From Candidatus Chloroheliaceae bacterium (lineage in GTDB: Bacteria; Chloroflexota; Chloroflexia; Chloroheliales; Chloroheliaceae): a DNA stretch of 59,968 nucleotides. The stretch is taken from contig JACAUC010000008.1 in NCBI GenBank assembly GCA_013390945.1, positions 1 to 59,968 on the forward strand. Direction: 5' to 3'. The notes under the pieces were generated by a model, which did no database searches, was not told the origin of the DNA, and saw nothing but the letters and a program-made list of their open reading frames with translations. Positions 17,202-25,701 of the stretch are shown one piece after another; the first letter of the stretch is position 1; every line of letters begins with the position of its first letter. The position numbers and the translations under genes are program-made.

Positions 17202-17429
17202 TTACTTTTTAGTGAAGTTTCGTGCTAGAACCGCGCCTACGCCAGCCAGAACCAAAACCAGTAGTAACACGCCCTTTTTACCACCGGATTTCTTCTTGCT
17301 ATTTAAAACTTCGGCCTTGGCAACTAACACTTCTGCTTTTGCTCGCAGCTTGCTTGCTGCATCATCTAGCGCAGTGGCATTCTTGGTTAACGCGGTGGCT
17401 TTCTTGGTCAATTTGTTGGCTTTTGCCAT
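17202..17429 (-). CDS. Small coiled-coil protein with C-terminal membrane helix
   Basis: 75 residues, not a recognised family. Residues 1-47 are a Lys/Ala/Leu-rich amphipathic helix with near-heptad repetition (KLTKKATALTKNATAL, then RAKAEVLVAKAEVL). A basic Ser/Gly/Lys hinge follows, then one membrane helix (VLLLVLVLAGVGAVLA) and a short basic end. The likely topology is tail-anchored with a cytoplasmic coiled coil. The gene is supported by an AGGAG Shine-Dalgarno about 9 nt before the ATG and by its own strong terminator, so it is expressed as a single-gene unit. Confidence 0.8.
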   Translation of the reverse strand: MAKANKLTKKATALTKNATALDDAASKLRAKAEVLVAKAEVLNSKKKSGGKKGVLLLVLVLAGVGAVLARNFTKK

Positions 17430-17956
17430 GGGTATTTTACTCCTTTGCTAATCTGCATGTTTTAAGACCTAACGGATTTAAACTACTAGCATACTATACC
17501 ACATTTTGAGAATCTTGTTTACTTGGAATCTTCCCGGTGGTAAAGCGCGAGTACAAATCCGTTTTTATTCAAAACCTACGCTACGGTTCTAGTCACCTTT
17601 GGAATATTGGATAACTTCAGGATTAAATCGCGCAACCTTTCGCACTGGTTCTCCTGCACCACTTCCTCTGGCTATTATAAGCGATACAGGGTAAGTTTGC
17701 CGTAGTGTAAATAACCTAAAAATTTATTAGTAGGGTGAAAATTTAGGTTCAACTCCGTCCTAACATAAATTCAGTTGAAAAGGCCGGACATTCCAAATCG
17801 TATTCGGTCTACCTCGCCGTGATTGGGTTCTACCGAACCTTGACTCCTCGCCCTTAATCGCAGACAATAGATAGGTTATAGTAGTTAGTAAGCGTACTTA
17901 ATTAGCTATTAGACCCTAAAACTAAATAACTGATACCTATAAACTAGCGAGATGCC
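17430..17956. other. 527-nt intergenic region without a gene
   Basis: Divergent spacer between the small coiled-coil gene (minus) and tsaD (plus). No convincing reading frame or RNA gene is seen. Short features are GGTTCTACCGAACC near 17827 (an imperfect palindrome) and AT-rich runs near 17715-17740. Promoters for both neighbours should lie here, but I cannot place them. Confidence 0.5.
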
Positions 17957-19144
17957 ATGAACATTTTAGCGATTGAAACGAGTTGTGATGAGACTAGCGC
18001 GGCGATTGTCCGCGATGGGCGGCACGTGCTGGCGAACGTCATTGCCTCACAAATAGATATTCATCAAAAGTATGGTGGTGTTGTGCCAGAAGTGGCCTCG
18101 CGCCAACATATACTCTACATAACTCCGGTATTGAATGAGACGCTTGAGACCGCCGGGCTAGATTGGAATGAGATTGACGCAATAGCTGTGACGAACGGGC
18201 CAGGTTTGGCGGGAGCTTTGCTGGTGGGGGTAAATGCGGCTAAAGGTCTAGCTTTTGCCCGACAAAAGCCTTTAATAGGGGTTAATCATCTAGAGTCGCA
18301 TATTTATGCTAACTGGCTTATTCCGTCTCAGGCCGAAGATTCGCCACCGCCTGAATTTCCTTTGGTTTGCTTGGTGGTATCGGGTGGTCATACCGAGCTA
18401 GTTTTGATCGAAGGACATGGCGACTATCGGATGTTGGGCAAGACGCAGGATGATGCCGCCGGGGAAGCTTTTGATAAAGTGGCACGGGTGATGGGTTTAG
18501 GTTATCCGGGAGGTCCATTGTTGGAACAAGCGGCTTATGGAGGCAATCCTCAAAGATTTCCGTTTACAAGAGCTTGGCTTAAAGGTACTTACGATTTTAG
18601 CTTTAGTGGCCTCAAGACGGCAGTGTTGCGTAAGGTCGAAGAGTATCAGGCTGCTCCGCCGAAAGTGGCTCCCTTCTCTGGTGTGGTGACCGATACCCGT
18701 CCTCTACCCCAGCCTCCTCGTCCTCTACCGATTAAGTTGGGGGATAAAGGGCAAGACCCTTGGGAGGAGCAAACGACAGATAAGGTGGTGCGTGAAAGCG
18801 AGAGACCGGTTTCTAAACTACCCCTAGCAGACTTAGCAGCCTCGTTTCAAGCGGTGGTGGTGGAAGTGTTGGCAACCAAAACAGTACAAGCGGCGGAGGA
18901 GTATGGGGCAAGGCAGATTTTGGTGGCAGGTGGGGTAGCGGCCAATAAAGTGCTACGGAGTGCTATTGCAGAAAGGGCAACCAAGCGCGGTATTCCTTTT
19001 GGCTATCCCCCGTTCCTCTTCTGTACGGATAACGCCGCGATGGTGGCTTCGGCGGCTTACTTCCGGCTAACCACAACCAATCCTGCTTTGGCAATTCCTG
19101 ATTGGAGCCTTGATATTCACCCCAATTGGGAATTGGTGCGTTAG
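17957..19144 (+). CDS. tsaD: tRNA N6-adenosine threonylcarbamoyltransferase TsaD
   Basis: Catalyses the last step of t6A37 synthesis on ANN-decoding tRNAs, with TsaB and TsaE. The start [18 protein letters not shown] is the family N-terminus. The metal ligands are in NHLESH (His111 and His115), followed by [28 protein letters not shown] and the C-terminal [10 protein letters not shown]. At 395 residues it is about 50 longer than usual because of a Pro/Arg/Lys-rich insertion at about 230-282, after the SFSGLKTAV segment and before [16 protein letters not shown]. The insertion is in frame and lacks family conservation, probably a surface loop. tsaB and tsaE are not in the window. Confidence 0.96.
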   Translation: MNILAIETSCDETSAAIVRDGRHVLANVIASQIDIHQKYGGVVPEVASRQHILYITPVLNETLETAGLDWNEIDAIAVTNGPGLAGALLVGVNAAKGLAFARQKPLIGVNHLESHIYANWLIPSQAEDSPPPEFPLVCLVVSGGHTELVLIEGHGDYRMLGKTQDDAAGEAFDKVARVMGLGYPGGPLLEQAAYGGNPQRFPFTRAWLKGTYDFSFSGLKTAVLRKVEEYQAAPPKVAPFSGVVTDTRPLPQPPRPLPIKLGDKGQDPWEEQTTDKVVRESERPVSKLPLADLAASFQAVVVEVLATKTVQAAEEYGARQILVAGGVAANKVLRSAIAERATKRGIPFGYPPFLFCTDNAAMVASAAYFRLTTTNPALAIPDWSLDIHPNWELVR

Positions 19145-19173
19145 GGGTTTCTGCGATAAACCTGAATCAAATT

Positions 19174-19244
19174 GGGCGTATGCAATACGCCCCTACGCCG
19201 AAATTTGTATCTTCTCAATCGTTAGGGGTTTATTGAATAAATCC
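19174..19244. repeat. Composite palindromic intergenic element (inverted copy of the left-end element)
   Basis: GGGCGTATGCAATACGCCCCTA (from 19174) is followed by GTATCTTCTCAAT (about 19207-19219) and GGGGTTTATTGAATAAATCC. Read on the minus strand, these are the same three modules as at 25-146: the GGGTTTATTCAATAAACCC palindrome, ATTGAGAAGATAC, and the GGGGCGTATTGCATACGCCC palindrome. It lies between tsaD and the first tRNA. Confidence 0.8.
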
Positions 19245-19300
19245 ACCTTACAACCTTACAATTTATGGATTATAGAACCAGCAAATTAGTTTAATTATGA

Positions 19301-19383
19301 TGCCCAAGGTGGGAGTCGAACCCACACGGGTATTAGCCCAACGGTTTTTGAGACCGCCGCGTCTGCCATTCCGCCACTTGGGC
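19301..19383 (-). tRNA. tRNA-Leu (anticodon CAA)
   Basis: On the minus strand the acceptor stem GCCCAAG pairs with CTTGGGC. The D-arm region is TGGCGGAATGGCAGACGC, typical of class II tRNA-Leu. The anticodon stem-loop GCGGT-CTCAAAA-ACCGT gives anticodon CAA. There is a long variable arm and a TpsiC arm GTGGGTTCGACTCCCAC. The discriminator is A. CCA is not encoded. Confidence 0.93.
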
Positions 19384-19491
19384 TGAAATTTTACAATCCG
19401 ATAAATTCTACCATTTATTTAATTTTGTTGTGTCGTTTGATTTAAACCACTTATCTTAAAATAAGACCTATCCACTTTCACTATAGTCTAA

Positions 19492-19574
19492 TGCCCAAGG
19501 AGGGATTTGAACCCTCACGGGAGTACTCCCACTACGCCCTGAACGTAGCGCGTCTGCCATTCCGCCACTTGGGC
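19492..19574 (-). tRNA. tRNA-Leu (anticodon CAG)
   Basis: Minus strand: acceptor GCCCAAG/CTTGGGC, D-arm as in the neighbouring tRNA-Leu, anticodon arm CTACG-TTCAGGG-CGTAG giving CAG, a long variable arm (GTGGGAGTACTCCCG), TpsiC arm GAGGGTTCAAATCCCTC and discriminator A. CCA is not encoded. It lies about 108 nt upstream of the CAA isoacceptor in transcription direction, probably a shared transcript from local duplication and divergence. Confidence 0.93.
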
Positions 19575-19809
19575 TTCCACTTCCTAACGGTGTTATAATA
19601 CCAGAGTCTCTGCGATTTTGCAAATTTTAGTCGAAAGGGATCAGCGAAGATTCAAAGCCGAAATAGGGCCGAGTATGTTACCTAATTTTAACTTGCCAGA
19701 GCCATTTTGGTAAGTTAAAATGACACCGAGCGTAATCATCTTTATCTATCCTGCACCCTGTAGTAGCGATGCCGGATTATTTTAGGCGAGGGAAGAGTAC
19801 TCTATATCC

Positions 19810-22800
19810 ATGAAGTATTTTTTAACTAAGCACCTGCACGATTTACTAGTCTGGGGTGCGTTAATGCTGATTCTGGTGGTCGGTGGAGCATTTCGTTTTC
19901 AGGCTTTGGATTGGGATCAGGGGCAGTGGTTCCACCCCGATGAGCGAGCAATTGTAAATGCAGTCATCACCCTGAATAAAGTAGTCACTAGTGGTGATCC
20001 TAAAGATTCATCTGGCCCCCGCCGAGATGTCCAATTCCCTTATAACGGCCTCGGTTTTTTTATGCCCGATGGTGCAGATATTCGTCCTGCTACACCGGCA
20101 GAGGCTCAACTCTATCGGGATGCTCAATTAGACGGTAACACTTATAGCTTGCCGCCTAATGTAGTGCTACCAAACGAAAAGATTCCTGATAAAGCCTTTA
20201 ACTTCTGGAATGCGGCTTATAGCCCTCTTAATCCCCATTTCTTCGCCTATGGTTCCCTGCCGATGTATCTGATTAAGTTTAGTGGCGATTTGATGACCCT
20301 CGTAACAGGCGAGAATTGGGGTGACTACGGTAATTTAATGCTGGTAGGCCGCTTTCTAGCGGTACTGTGGAGCTTGGGAACTATAATCTTGGTCTTCTTG
20401 CTGGGTAGGCGGGCTTTCGGCCCGGTGCTAGGCCAGCGACGGGGAGAGGCTATTGGACTACTGGCGGCGGCTTTTTTGGCGGTCTCCGTGTTAGATATTC
20501 AACTGGCTCATTACTTGACCTTTGATGTACCTTTGACCTTCTTTATTACGCTGGTGGTCTACGTGGCTATTGGTCATATGCGAACGGGTACACGCTGGAG
20601 TGCCGTACGCACGGGCCTTGCCGTAGGACTAGCCTTGGCCTGTAAGATCAGTGCCGCGCCTGTAGTAATGGTGGCCGTGATTGCTGCTCTGCTTTACGGG
20701 CTATATGGTTCAGCTAAACATAGTGGGGAACAAATTGGGCGACCTCAAACCAAGCCACTACCTAATGAAGTTGGCCGTTACCTTAGCGCCGCCCTAGTAC
20801 GTCGCTTGTTGGGTCGTACTTTGGTTAATTTGTTACTTATAGGCTTAGCAACCCTAGTCGCTTGGTTTGTGACTATGCCCTATGCCTTCATTGACTTTAC
20901 CAGCTGGAGTACGCGGGTCATTGAAGAGGCTGGGATGTCGAGGGGTATTGCCGATCTTCCTTATACCCGGCAGTATATTGGTACAATTCCATTTTTATAC
21001 CAAGCTGGTAATCTGGTGCAATGGGGTCTCGGTTGGCCGTTGGGGGTATTGGCTTTAAGTGGCCTCGCTTTTGGTTTGTGGCGACTCTTAGGGCGGAGGT
21101 TCAAAGCCGAAGTATTGCTTTATAGCTGGCTTATACCCTACATCCTGATAACCTTTACCAGCGAAGTTAAGTTCAATCGCTATATGTTGCCGATTCTACC
21201 AATCCTGATAATTCTTGCCGCTCGGCTTATAGTGGAAAAAGCGACTAGCCCAAAAGCCCAAGTAGCCGATGATACTACCACCCCACTACCCAGTGAGAAA
21301 GTTCGTTTTTATCGTCGTCTAAAAGGGGTGAAACTTCGTGTTTGGGTGGCGGCGGGTTTAACCCTCTTTACCTTTGGATGGACGACAGTTTGGGCAATCT
21401 CTTTCAGCCAAATCTATAGCCAAGAACAGCCAATGACTCAAGCTAGTCGCTGGATGTACCAGAATATGCCAGTGGGTGCTAGTTACACCACCGAAATGTG
21501 GGACGAAGGAATGCCGCGTCTCATGGATAGCGTCAATTTTGGCAGCAAAAATTGGCGCAACATACCGTTAGATATTTATGGTGATGCCTCTAATTATAGC
21601 AAAGTACAATATTTTATCTCCCAATTCAAAGAGGCCGATTACATTATAATTTCCAGCAATCGGCTCTATGCGACGATGCCAAAATTACCTTGGCGCTATC
21701 CGGTACAGATTCGCTATTACGAACTGCTCTTTAGCGAAAAGCTAGGTTACAAGCAGGTGGCAACTTTTACCGATTACCCAACTATACCACTCTTAGATAT
21801 TCCGATTAATGATGATAAGGCCGACGAAAGCTTTACGGTTTACGATCATCCCAAGGTGATGATTTTTAAAAAGACCCAACAGTTTACCGATGAGCAGTAT
21901 AACGGTCTTTTTGCCAATAGTGTAAAAGCACCCCAGATTCCCCGCCGTCAAGTAACCTCTAGTGATTTGCCACAGGTAAATGTACGTAATGGAGATGGTG
22001 CCCTCGATTCCACTACGGCTGGTTTGGCTAACTACTACGATATTAAAGATGGTAATCATATCAGCACTAAGAGTCTCCTATTGGACAAGCCTGTAGACCA
22101 ACTACCGACGATAGATGATATTGGTTGGTTCACCCTAGCAAACGAAAATCAGTGGTTAGCCGTGTTGGTCTGGTACCTCTTGGCCCAAGTATTAGGTTTG
22201 CTGGGTTTACCGCTTTTACTACGCGCCTGCCGTCGCCTACCGGATCGGGGCTACATCTTAGCAAAGCCTGTCGGGGCGATGGTGGTTGCCTTGGTAATTT
22301 GGGTGTTGGTTTGGACACAGCAGGTAATGAATACGGTCAGTACCGCTTATATAGCCTTGACCCTCGTGGCTTTGGGTGCGGCTTGGGTCTGGTGGCGCAA
22401 CCGTACCGAAATATTTAGTTGGTTAAGCCAAAATCGTAAGCTTATTCTGATTGAGGAACTTGTTTTCGTGGTGGCCTTCGGGGTTTGGCTGTTGGTGCGA
22501 ATCGGCAACCCTGACTTGTGGCATCCCTACTTTGGTGGTGAAAAGCCAATGGAGTTTACACACCTCAACGGTATTCTCCACAGCCCTTATTTTCCACCCT
22601 ATGATCCTTGGTTCTCGGACGGCTATATTAATTATTACTACTACGGTCAATATATTGTGGCAACTTGGATCAAGCTGACCGGAATTACTCCTTCGATCTC
22701 CTTCAACTTGGCTTTACCTTTGCTTTATGGTTTTGTCTGTGCTGGTGGCTTTAGTCTAGCTTTCAACTTGGCCCAAAATTATCGCCAGCATCGGATTCGA

Positions 22801-25632
22801 GAAACGGGCGAACCTTCAAACCGAAAGATTGGTGGACCAGTTGGCTGTGGCCTTTTTGGAATGTTTATCTTTGCTGTCGCAGGCAACTTTGATGGCTTTA
22901 TCCAGATCTTGCAACGGTTTCAGGTTTTAGTAGACTTGGCAAACTTTTTTAAACTCTATCCCGAAACAGCGCAGGTAGTTACCAAGTTTGACTACTTCCG
23001 TAGCACCCGTATAATCGGTGGCACAAATATCAGCGAGTTTCCCTATTTCAGTTTTCTCTATGGTGATTTACATGCTCACCTAATTAACTTGCCCTTTACT
23101 CTAGTAGCCTTGGCCTTGGCTTTGAATCTGGTTTCGACGGATTGGAGCGGGTATGATGAGACGGATTGTAATGTGGTTAGTCGGGTTGCTTTGCGTCTAA
23201 ATCGTCTTTTTGATGGTACTTTCCTATTACCTTTGCTGCTGGCGGCTTTGTTGGGTTTGTTGGCGGCCACTAATATCTGGGACTTGCCTACCTACTTCGG
23301 CATAATTACGGTAGCTTTTTTCTTGGGCCTCTTCCGTCGCCCCCCTACCCCAAGCAAAGCGTCTAACTTGTTGGATGCCGCTCCGTCGGTTGATACTGCG
23401 TCGGTTGATGATGCGGGGCAAATTAAGAGGTTGCGTCCGCGCTTCGATCCGCTCGGTATGTTGCTTGATGCAGCGATTACGGTAATCATAATGGGCGGTA
23501 TCTTGGCACTTAGCTACGCCTTTTACTGGAATTTCTTTAGCCATTACCAAGCACTTTATGGCGAAATTGCTACTACCCGTAATCGTTCGCCCCTACTCTA
23601 TTGGTTGGTAATTTTCATCCTCCCTATCTTTATCTTGATTAGTTACCTGATCTGGAGCTATGCTAGTTGGCTCAAACCGGGGCCTAAGCCCACTTCGGGC
23701 TTGTCTACCGACGACAATAAAAAACGGGAATCAGTTTCAGCCATTCAACTAACCCTTCCTGGTTTTAATCTACAATGGCGACGACCTGAACTGGCCTTTT
23801 CGTTAGGTGGTACTGAGGGCGGCTATAACTATGATTCAATTGACCTAGGCGAAGCACCGCCACCTAGACCAAATCCTAAAAAGCCCCTTAGGATTAATTG
23901 GTGGGCGGTACCTTGGTTACTCTTATTACTCTTAGGGTTAGTTGGTTTTGGAATAACCGCGCTGATTATGCCTGACCGCTTGGTCACAGTGCTAGGGCTA
24001 TTGCTAACGTTCGCCGCCTTGTTTCTGATTGTGATGCGTAGTTTTGACCCTGACCCGGCTCAAGCGGACGAGGCTCGCCAGCCTCAAAATCTCTTCTTGC
24101 GGCTCCTAATTGTCACTAGTATGGCCGTTGTCGCAGGCGTGGAGACCGTTTATCTAGTAGATGACCTGAGTGGCAGCGATTCACTCCACCGTATGAACAC
24201 CGTATTCAAATTTTATTATCAGGTCTGGACTATGCTTACCCTAGCGACGGCTTTTGCGGCCTATATTCTATGGACCCGTTGGGTCTGGCCCAAGGTTGGA
24301 GGTTTGATACGAGGTGGTTCTTGGCGCATCGCCGGACGCTTGGTTTGGCTATTGGTAGCGGTCTTTCTGGTGGGTTCGGTTTCGATTTACCCGATCTTGG
24401 CTGCACCGGGCAAATGGAGCGAGCGCAGTTCCACCCCCCTCCCTCCCGCTACGCTGGATGGTTTGGCTTACTTCGATAACCTACGCGAGGTTAGGGGAAT
24501 GCCTAATATGGAAAGGTTTCGAGCTTTCGATATGAAATATGAGGCTCAGTCTCTCCATGAGTTCTATCAAAAAATTAGTGGAACACCAGTAGTAATGCAG
24601 ATAAGTATTTGGCCTTACCGAGGAGGTGGTAGTTGGATCTCTATCAACACGGGCCTGCCTACCGTGCTGGGCTGGGATCACCACGAGACCCAACAGCGTT
24701 ACTCGGAGCAGATTTTTGCTCGAAGCGAGGAGGGCGCGGTGGTAGGCTGTGTGCGCGACTTTTATAATACACCCGATATTGGCTATGCCCTCAAAATTTT
24801 GAACCACTACCATGTCACTTACGTTCACTTGGGGGTGATAGAGCGCGACGGGCAAACAACAGGACATTCTGCTTATACTGGCGGCCCGGATGAAAATTGC
24901 TTAACCTCCCGGATGTATAACGCTGGCGGTGATATTGAGCCGCTGATGTCGGAGGAGGGTTTTAATAAGTTTGATAAGATGGTCAAGCTTGGCTTGATGG
25001 AAGTGGCTTACCAGAACCTAGGTGTAATGGTTTACAAGCTAACGTCCGCAGGTGAAGCAGGTGTAGTGGAGGGCGATCCAAACACCATTCCTAGCGACAC
25101 CACTAGTGGCAATGATCCAAAGCTTAACCGCTTGCTGGAAGCGGTTAATCGCAGTCCTAGTGACGCACAGATTCGTTATGATTTGGCTAACTACTATTTC
25201 CAGCGTCAAAATTATGAGAAAGCAGTAGAACAGATGGTGATGGTGGTACAGCTACGACCCACCGAGGTAAACCCTTATCACATCCTAGGCGACTTCTATA
25301 TGGCTATGGGTGATAAGCAAAAAGCACTGGAGACTTGGAAGCAACCTACCATTATAGCTCCAACGGTTCCCGCTGCTTTTAATAAGTATGGTCTCGGCCT
25401 CCAAGGAGTAGGACGTTACGATGAAGCGGTGGAGGCTTTCAAAACAGCTATAAAGCTCAATCCTTCTTTTGAAGAAGCCTATTTCCATATAGGCGAGTGC
25501 TACGAAGCCTTGAACCGTACTCAGGATGCGCTCCAAGCCTATCAACAGACGGCCTCGGCGACTATGGATGTCAATAGCTTTTGGCTTAAACGGGCCTCTC
25601 AAAGGGTTCAAGCTCTTTTGGGGAAGAAATAA
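19810..25632 (+). CDS. Giant polytopic membrane protein: GT39/PMT-like glycosyltransferase + DUF2298 + TPR
   Basis: 1940 residues. Part 1 (about 1-690) is a multi-helix ArnT/PMT-type dolichol- or undecaprenyl-linked glycosyltransferase. The first external loop carries WFHPDERA (HPDE, about 42-45), which suits the catalytic acidic pair of GT-C enzymes. Part 2 (about 770-1640) is a DUF2298/Chlor_Arch_YYY membrane domain. Conserved signatures are DGYINYYYYGQY (about 930), FSFLYGDLHAHLINLP (about 1075) and RMNTVFKFYYQVW (about 1460), then VLGWDHHETQQR. Part 3 (about 1770-1940) contains about four TPR units (for example YDLANYYFQRQNYEKAVEQ). The next gene encodes a second, stand-alone DUF2298 protein. 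A joint role in lipid-linked sugar transfer to an envelope polymer or protein is inferred. The ATG has only a weak GGGAAGAG upstream. The TPR part probably recruits a partner. Confidence 0.88.
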   Translation: MKYFLTKHLHDLLVWGALMLILVVGGAFRFQALDWDQGQWFHPDERAIVNAVITLNKVVTSGDPKDSSGPRRDVQFPYNGLGFFMPDGADIRPATPAEAQLYRDAQLDGNTYSLPPNVVLPNEKIPDKAFNFWNAAYSPLNPHFFAYGSLPMYLIKFSGDLMTLVTGENWGDYGNLMLVGRFLAVLWSLGTIILVFLLGRRAFGPVLGQRRGEAIGLLAAAFLAVSVLDIQLAHYLTFDVPLTFFITLVVYVAIGHMRTGTRWSAVRTGLAVGLALACKISAAPVVMVAVIAALLYGLYGSAKHSGEQIGRPQTKPLPNEVGRYLSAALVRRLLGRTLVNLLLIGLATLVAWFVTMPYAFIDFTSWSTRVIEEAGMSRGIADLPYTRQYIGTIPFLYQAGNLVQWGLGWPLGVLALSGLAFGLWRLLGRRFKAEVLLYSWLIPYILITFTSEVKFNRYMLPILPILIILAARLIVEKATSPKAQVADDTTTPLPSEKVRFYRRLKGVKLRVWVAAGLTLFTFGWTTVWAISFSQIYSQEQPMTQASRWMYQNMPVGASYTTEMWDEGMPRLMDSVNFGSKNWRNIPLDIYGDASNYSKVQYFISQFKEADYIIISSNRLYATMPKLPWRYPVQIRYYELLFSEKLGYKQVATFTDYPTIPLLDIPINDDKADESFTVYDHPKVMIFKKTQQFTDEQYNGLFANSVKAPQIPRRQVTSSDLPQVNVRNGDGALDSTTAGLANYYDIKDGNHISTKSLLLDKPVDQLPTIDDIGWFTLANENQWLAVLVWYLLAQVLGLLGLPLLLRACRRLPDRGYILAKPVGAMVVALVIWVLVWTQQVMNTVSTAYIALTLVALGAAWVWWRNRTEIFSWLSQNRKLILIEELVFVVAFGVWLLVRIGNPDLWHPYFGGEKPMEFTHLNGILHSPYFPPYDPWFSDGYINYYYYGQYIVATWIKLTGITPSISFNLALPLLYGFVCAGGFSLAFNLAQNYRQHRIRETGEPSNRKIGGPVGCGLFGMFIFAVAGNFDGFIQILQRFQVLVDLANFFKLYPETAQVVTKFDYFRSTRIIGGTNISEFPYFSFLYGDLHAHLINLPFTLVALALALNLVSTDWSGYDETDCNVVSRVALRLNRLFDGTFLLPLLLAALLGLLAATNIWDLPTYFGIITVAFFLGLFRRPPTPSKASNLLDAAPSVDTASVDDAGQIKRLRPRFDPLGMLLDAAITVIIMGGILALSYAFYWNFFSHYQALYGEIATTRNRSPLLYWLVIFILPIFILISYLIWSYASWLKPGPKPTSGLSTDDNKKRESVSAIQLTLPGFNLQWRRPELAFSLGGTEGGYNYDSIDLGEAPPPRPNPKKPLRINWWAVPWLLLLLLGLVGFGITALIMPDRLVTVLGLLLTFAALFLIVMRSFDPDPAQADEARQPQNLFLRLLIVTSMAVVAGVETVYLVDDLSGSDSLHRMNTVFKFYYQVWTMLTLATAFAAYILWTRWVWPKVGGLIRGGSWRIAGRLVWLLVAVFLVGSVSIYPILAAPGKWSERSSTPLPPATLDGLAYFDNLREVRGMPNMERFRAFDMKYEAQSLHEFYQKISGTPVVMQISIWPYRGGGSWISINTGLPTVLGWDHHETQQRYSEQIFARSEEGAVVGCVRDFYNTPDIGYALKILNHYHVTYVHLGVIERDGQTTGHSAYTGGPDENCLTSRMYNAGGDIEPLMSEEGFNKFDKMVKLGLMEVAYQNLGVMVYKLTSAGEAGVVEGDPNTIPSDTTSGNDPKLNRLLEAVNRSPSDAQIRYDLANYYFQRQNYEKAVEQMVMVVQLRPTEVNPYHILGDFYMAMGDKQKALETWKQPTIIAPTVPAAFNKYGLGLQGVGRYDEAVEAFKTAIKLNPSFEEAYFHIGECYEALNRTQDALQAYQQTASATMDVNSFWLKRASQRVQALLGKK

Positions 25633-25647
25633 GTATCTTTGGCGTAG

Positions 25648-25666
25648 GGGCGCATTGAATGCGCCC
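25648..25666. repeat. Palindromic intergenic element between the two DUF2298 genes
   Basis: GGGCGCAT-TGA-ATGCGCCC, an 8-bp perfect stem preceded by TAGG, in the 69-nt gap between the two genes. It is the same family as the left-end GGGGCGTATTGCATACGCCC element, with compensating base changes. It could reduce read-through or stabilise the upstream message. Confidence 0.8.
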
Positions 25667-25701
25667 AAAAGTTGAATGTGCCTAAATAAGGTTTAAAGAA
25701 A

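Noticed and set aside
19301..19574. selC (tRNA-Sec), considered because of the long variable arms and nearby selA
   Set aside because: Anticodons read CAA and CAG, the acceptor stems are 7 bp, and the D-arm and discriminator fit tRNA-Leu. tRNA-Sec has a UCA anticodon and a longer acceptor/T-stem.
23227..23550. Minus-strand frame inside the GT39-DUF2298 gene
   Set aside because: Composition follows the antisense of the membrane protein. No motif or start signal.
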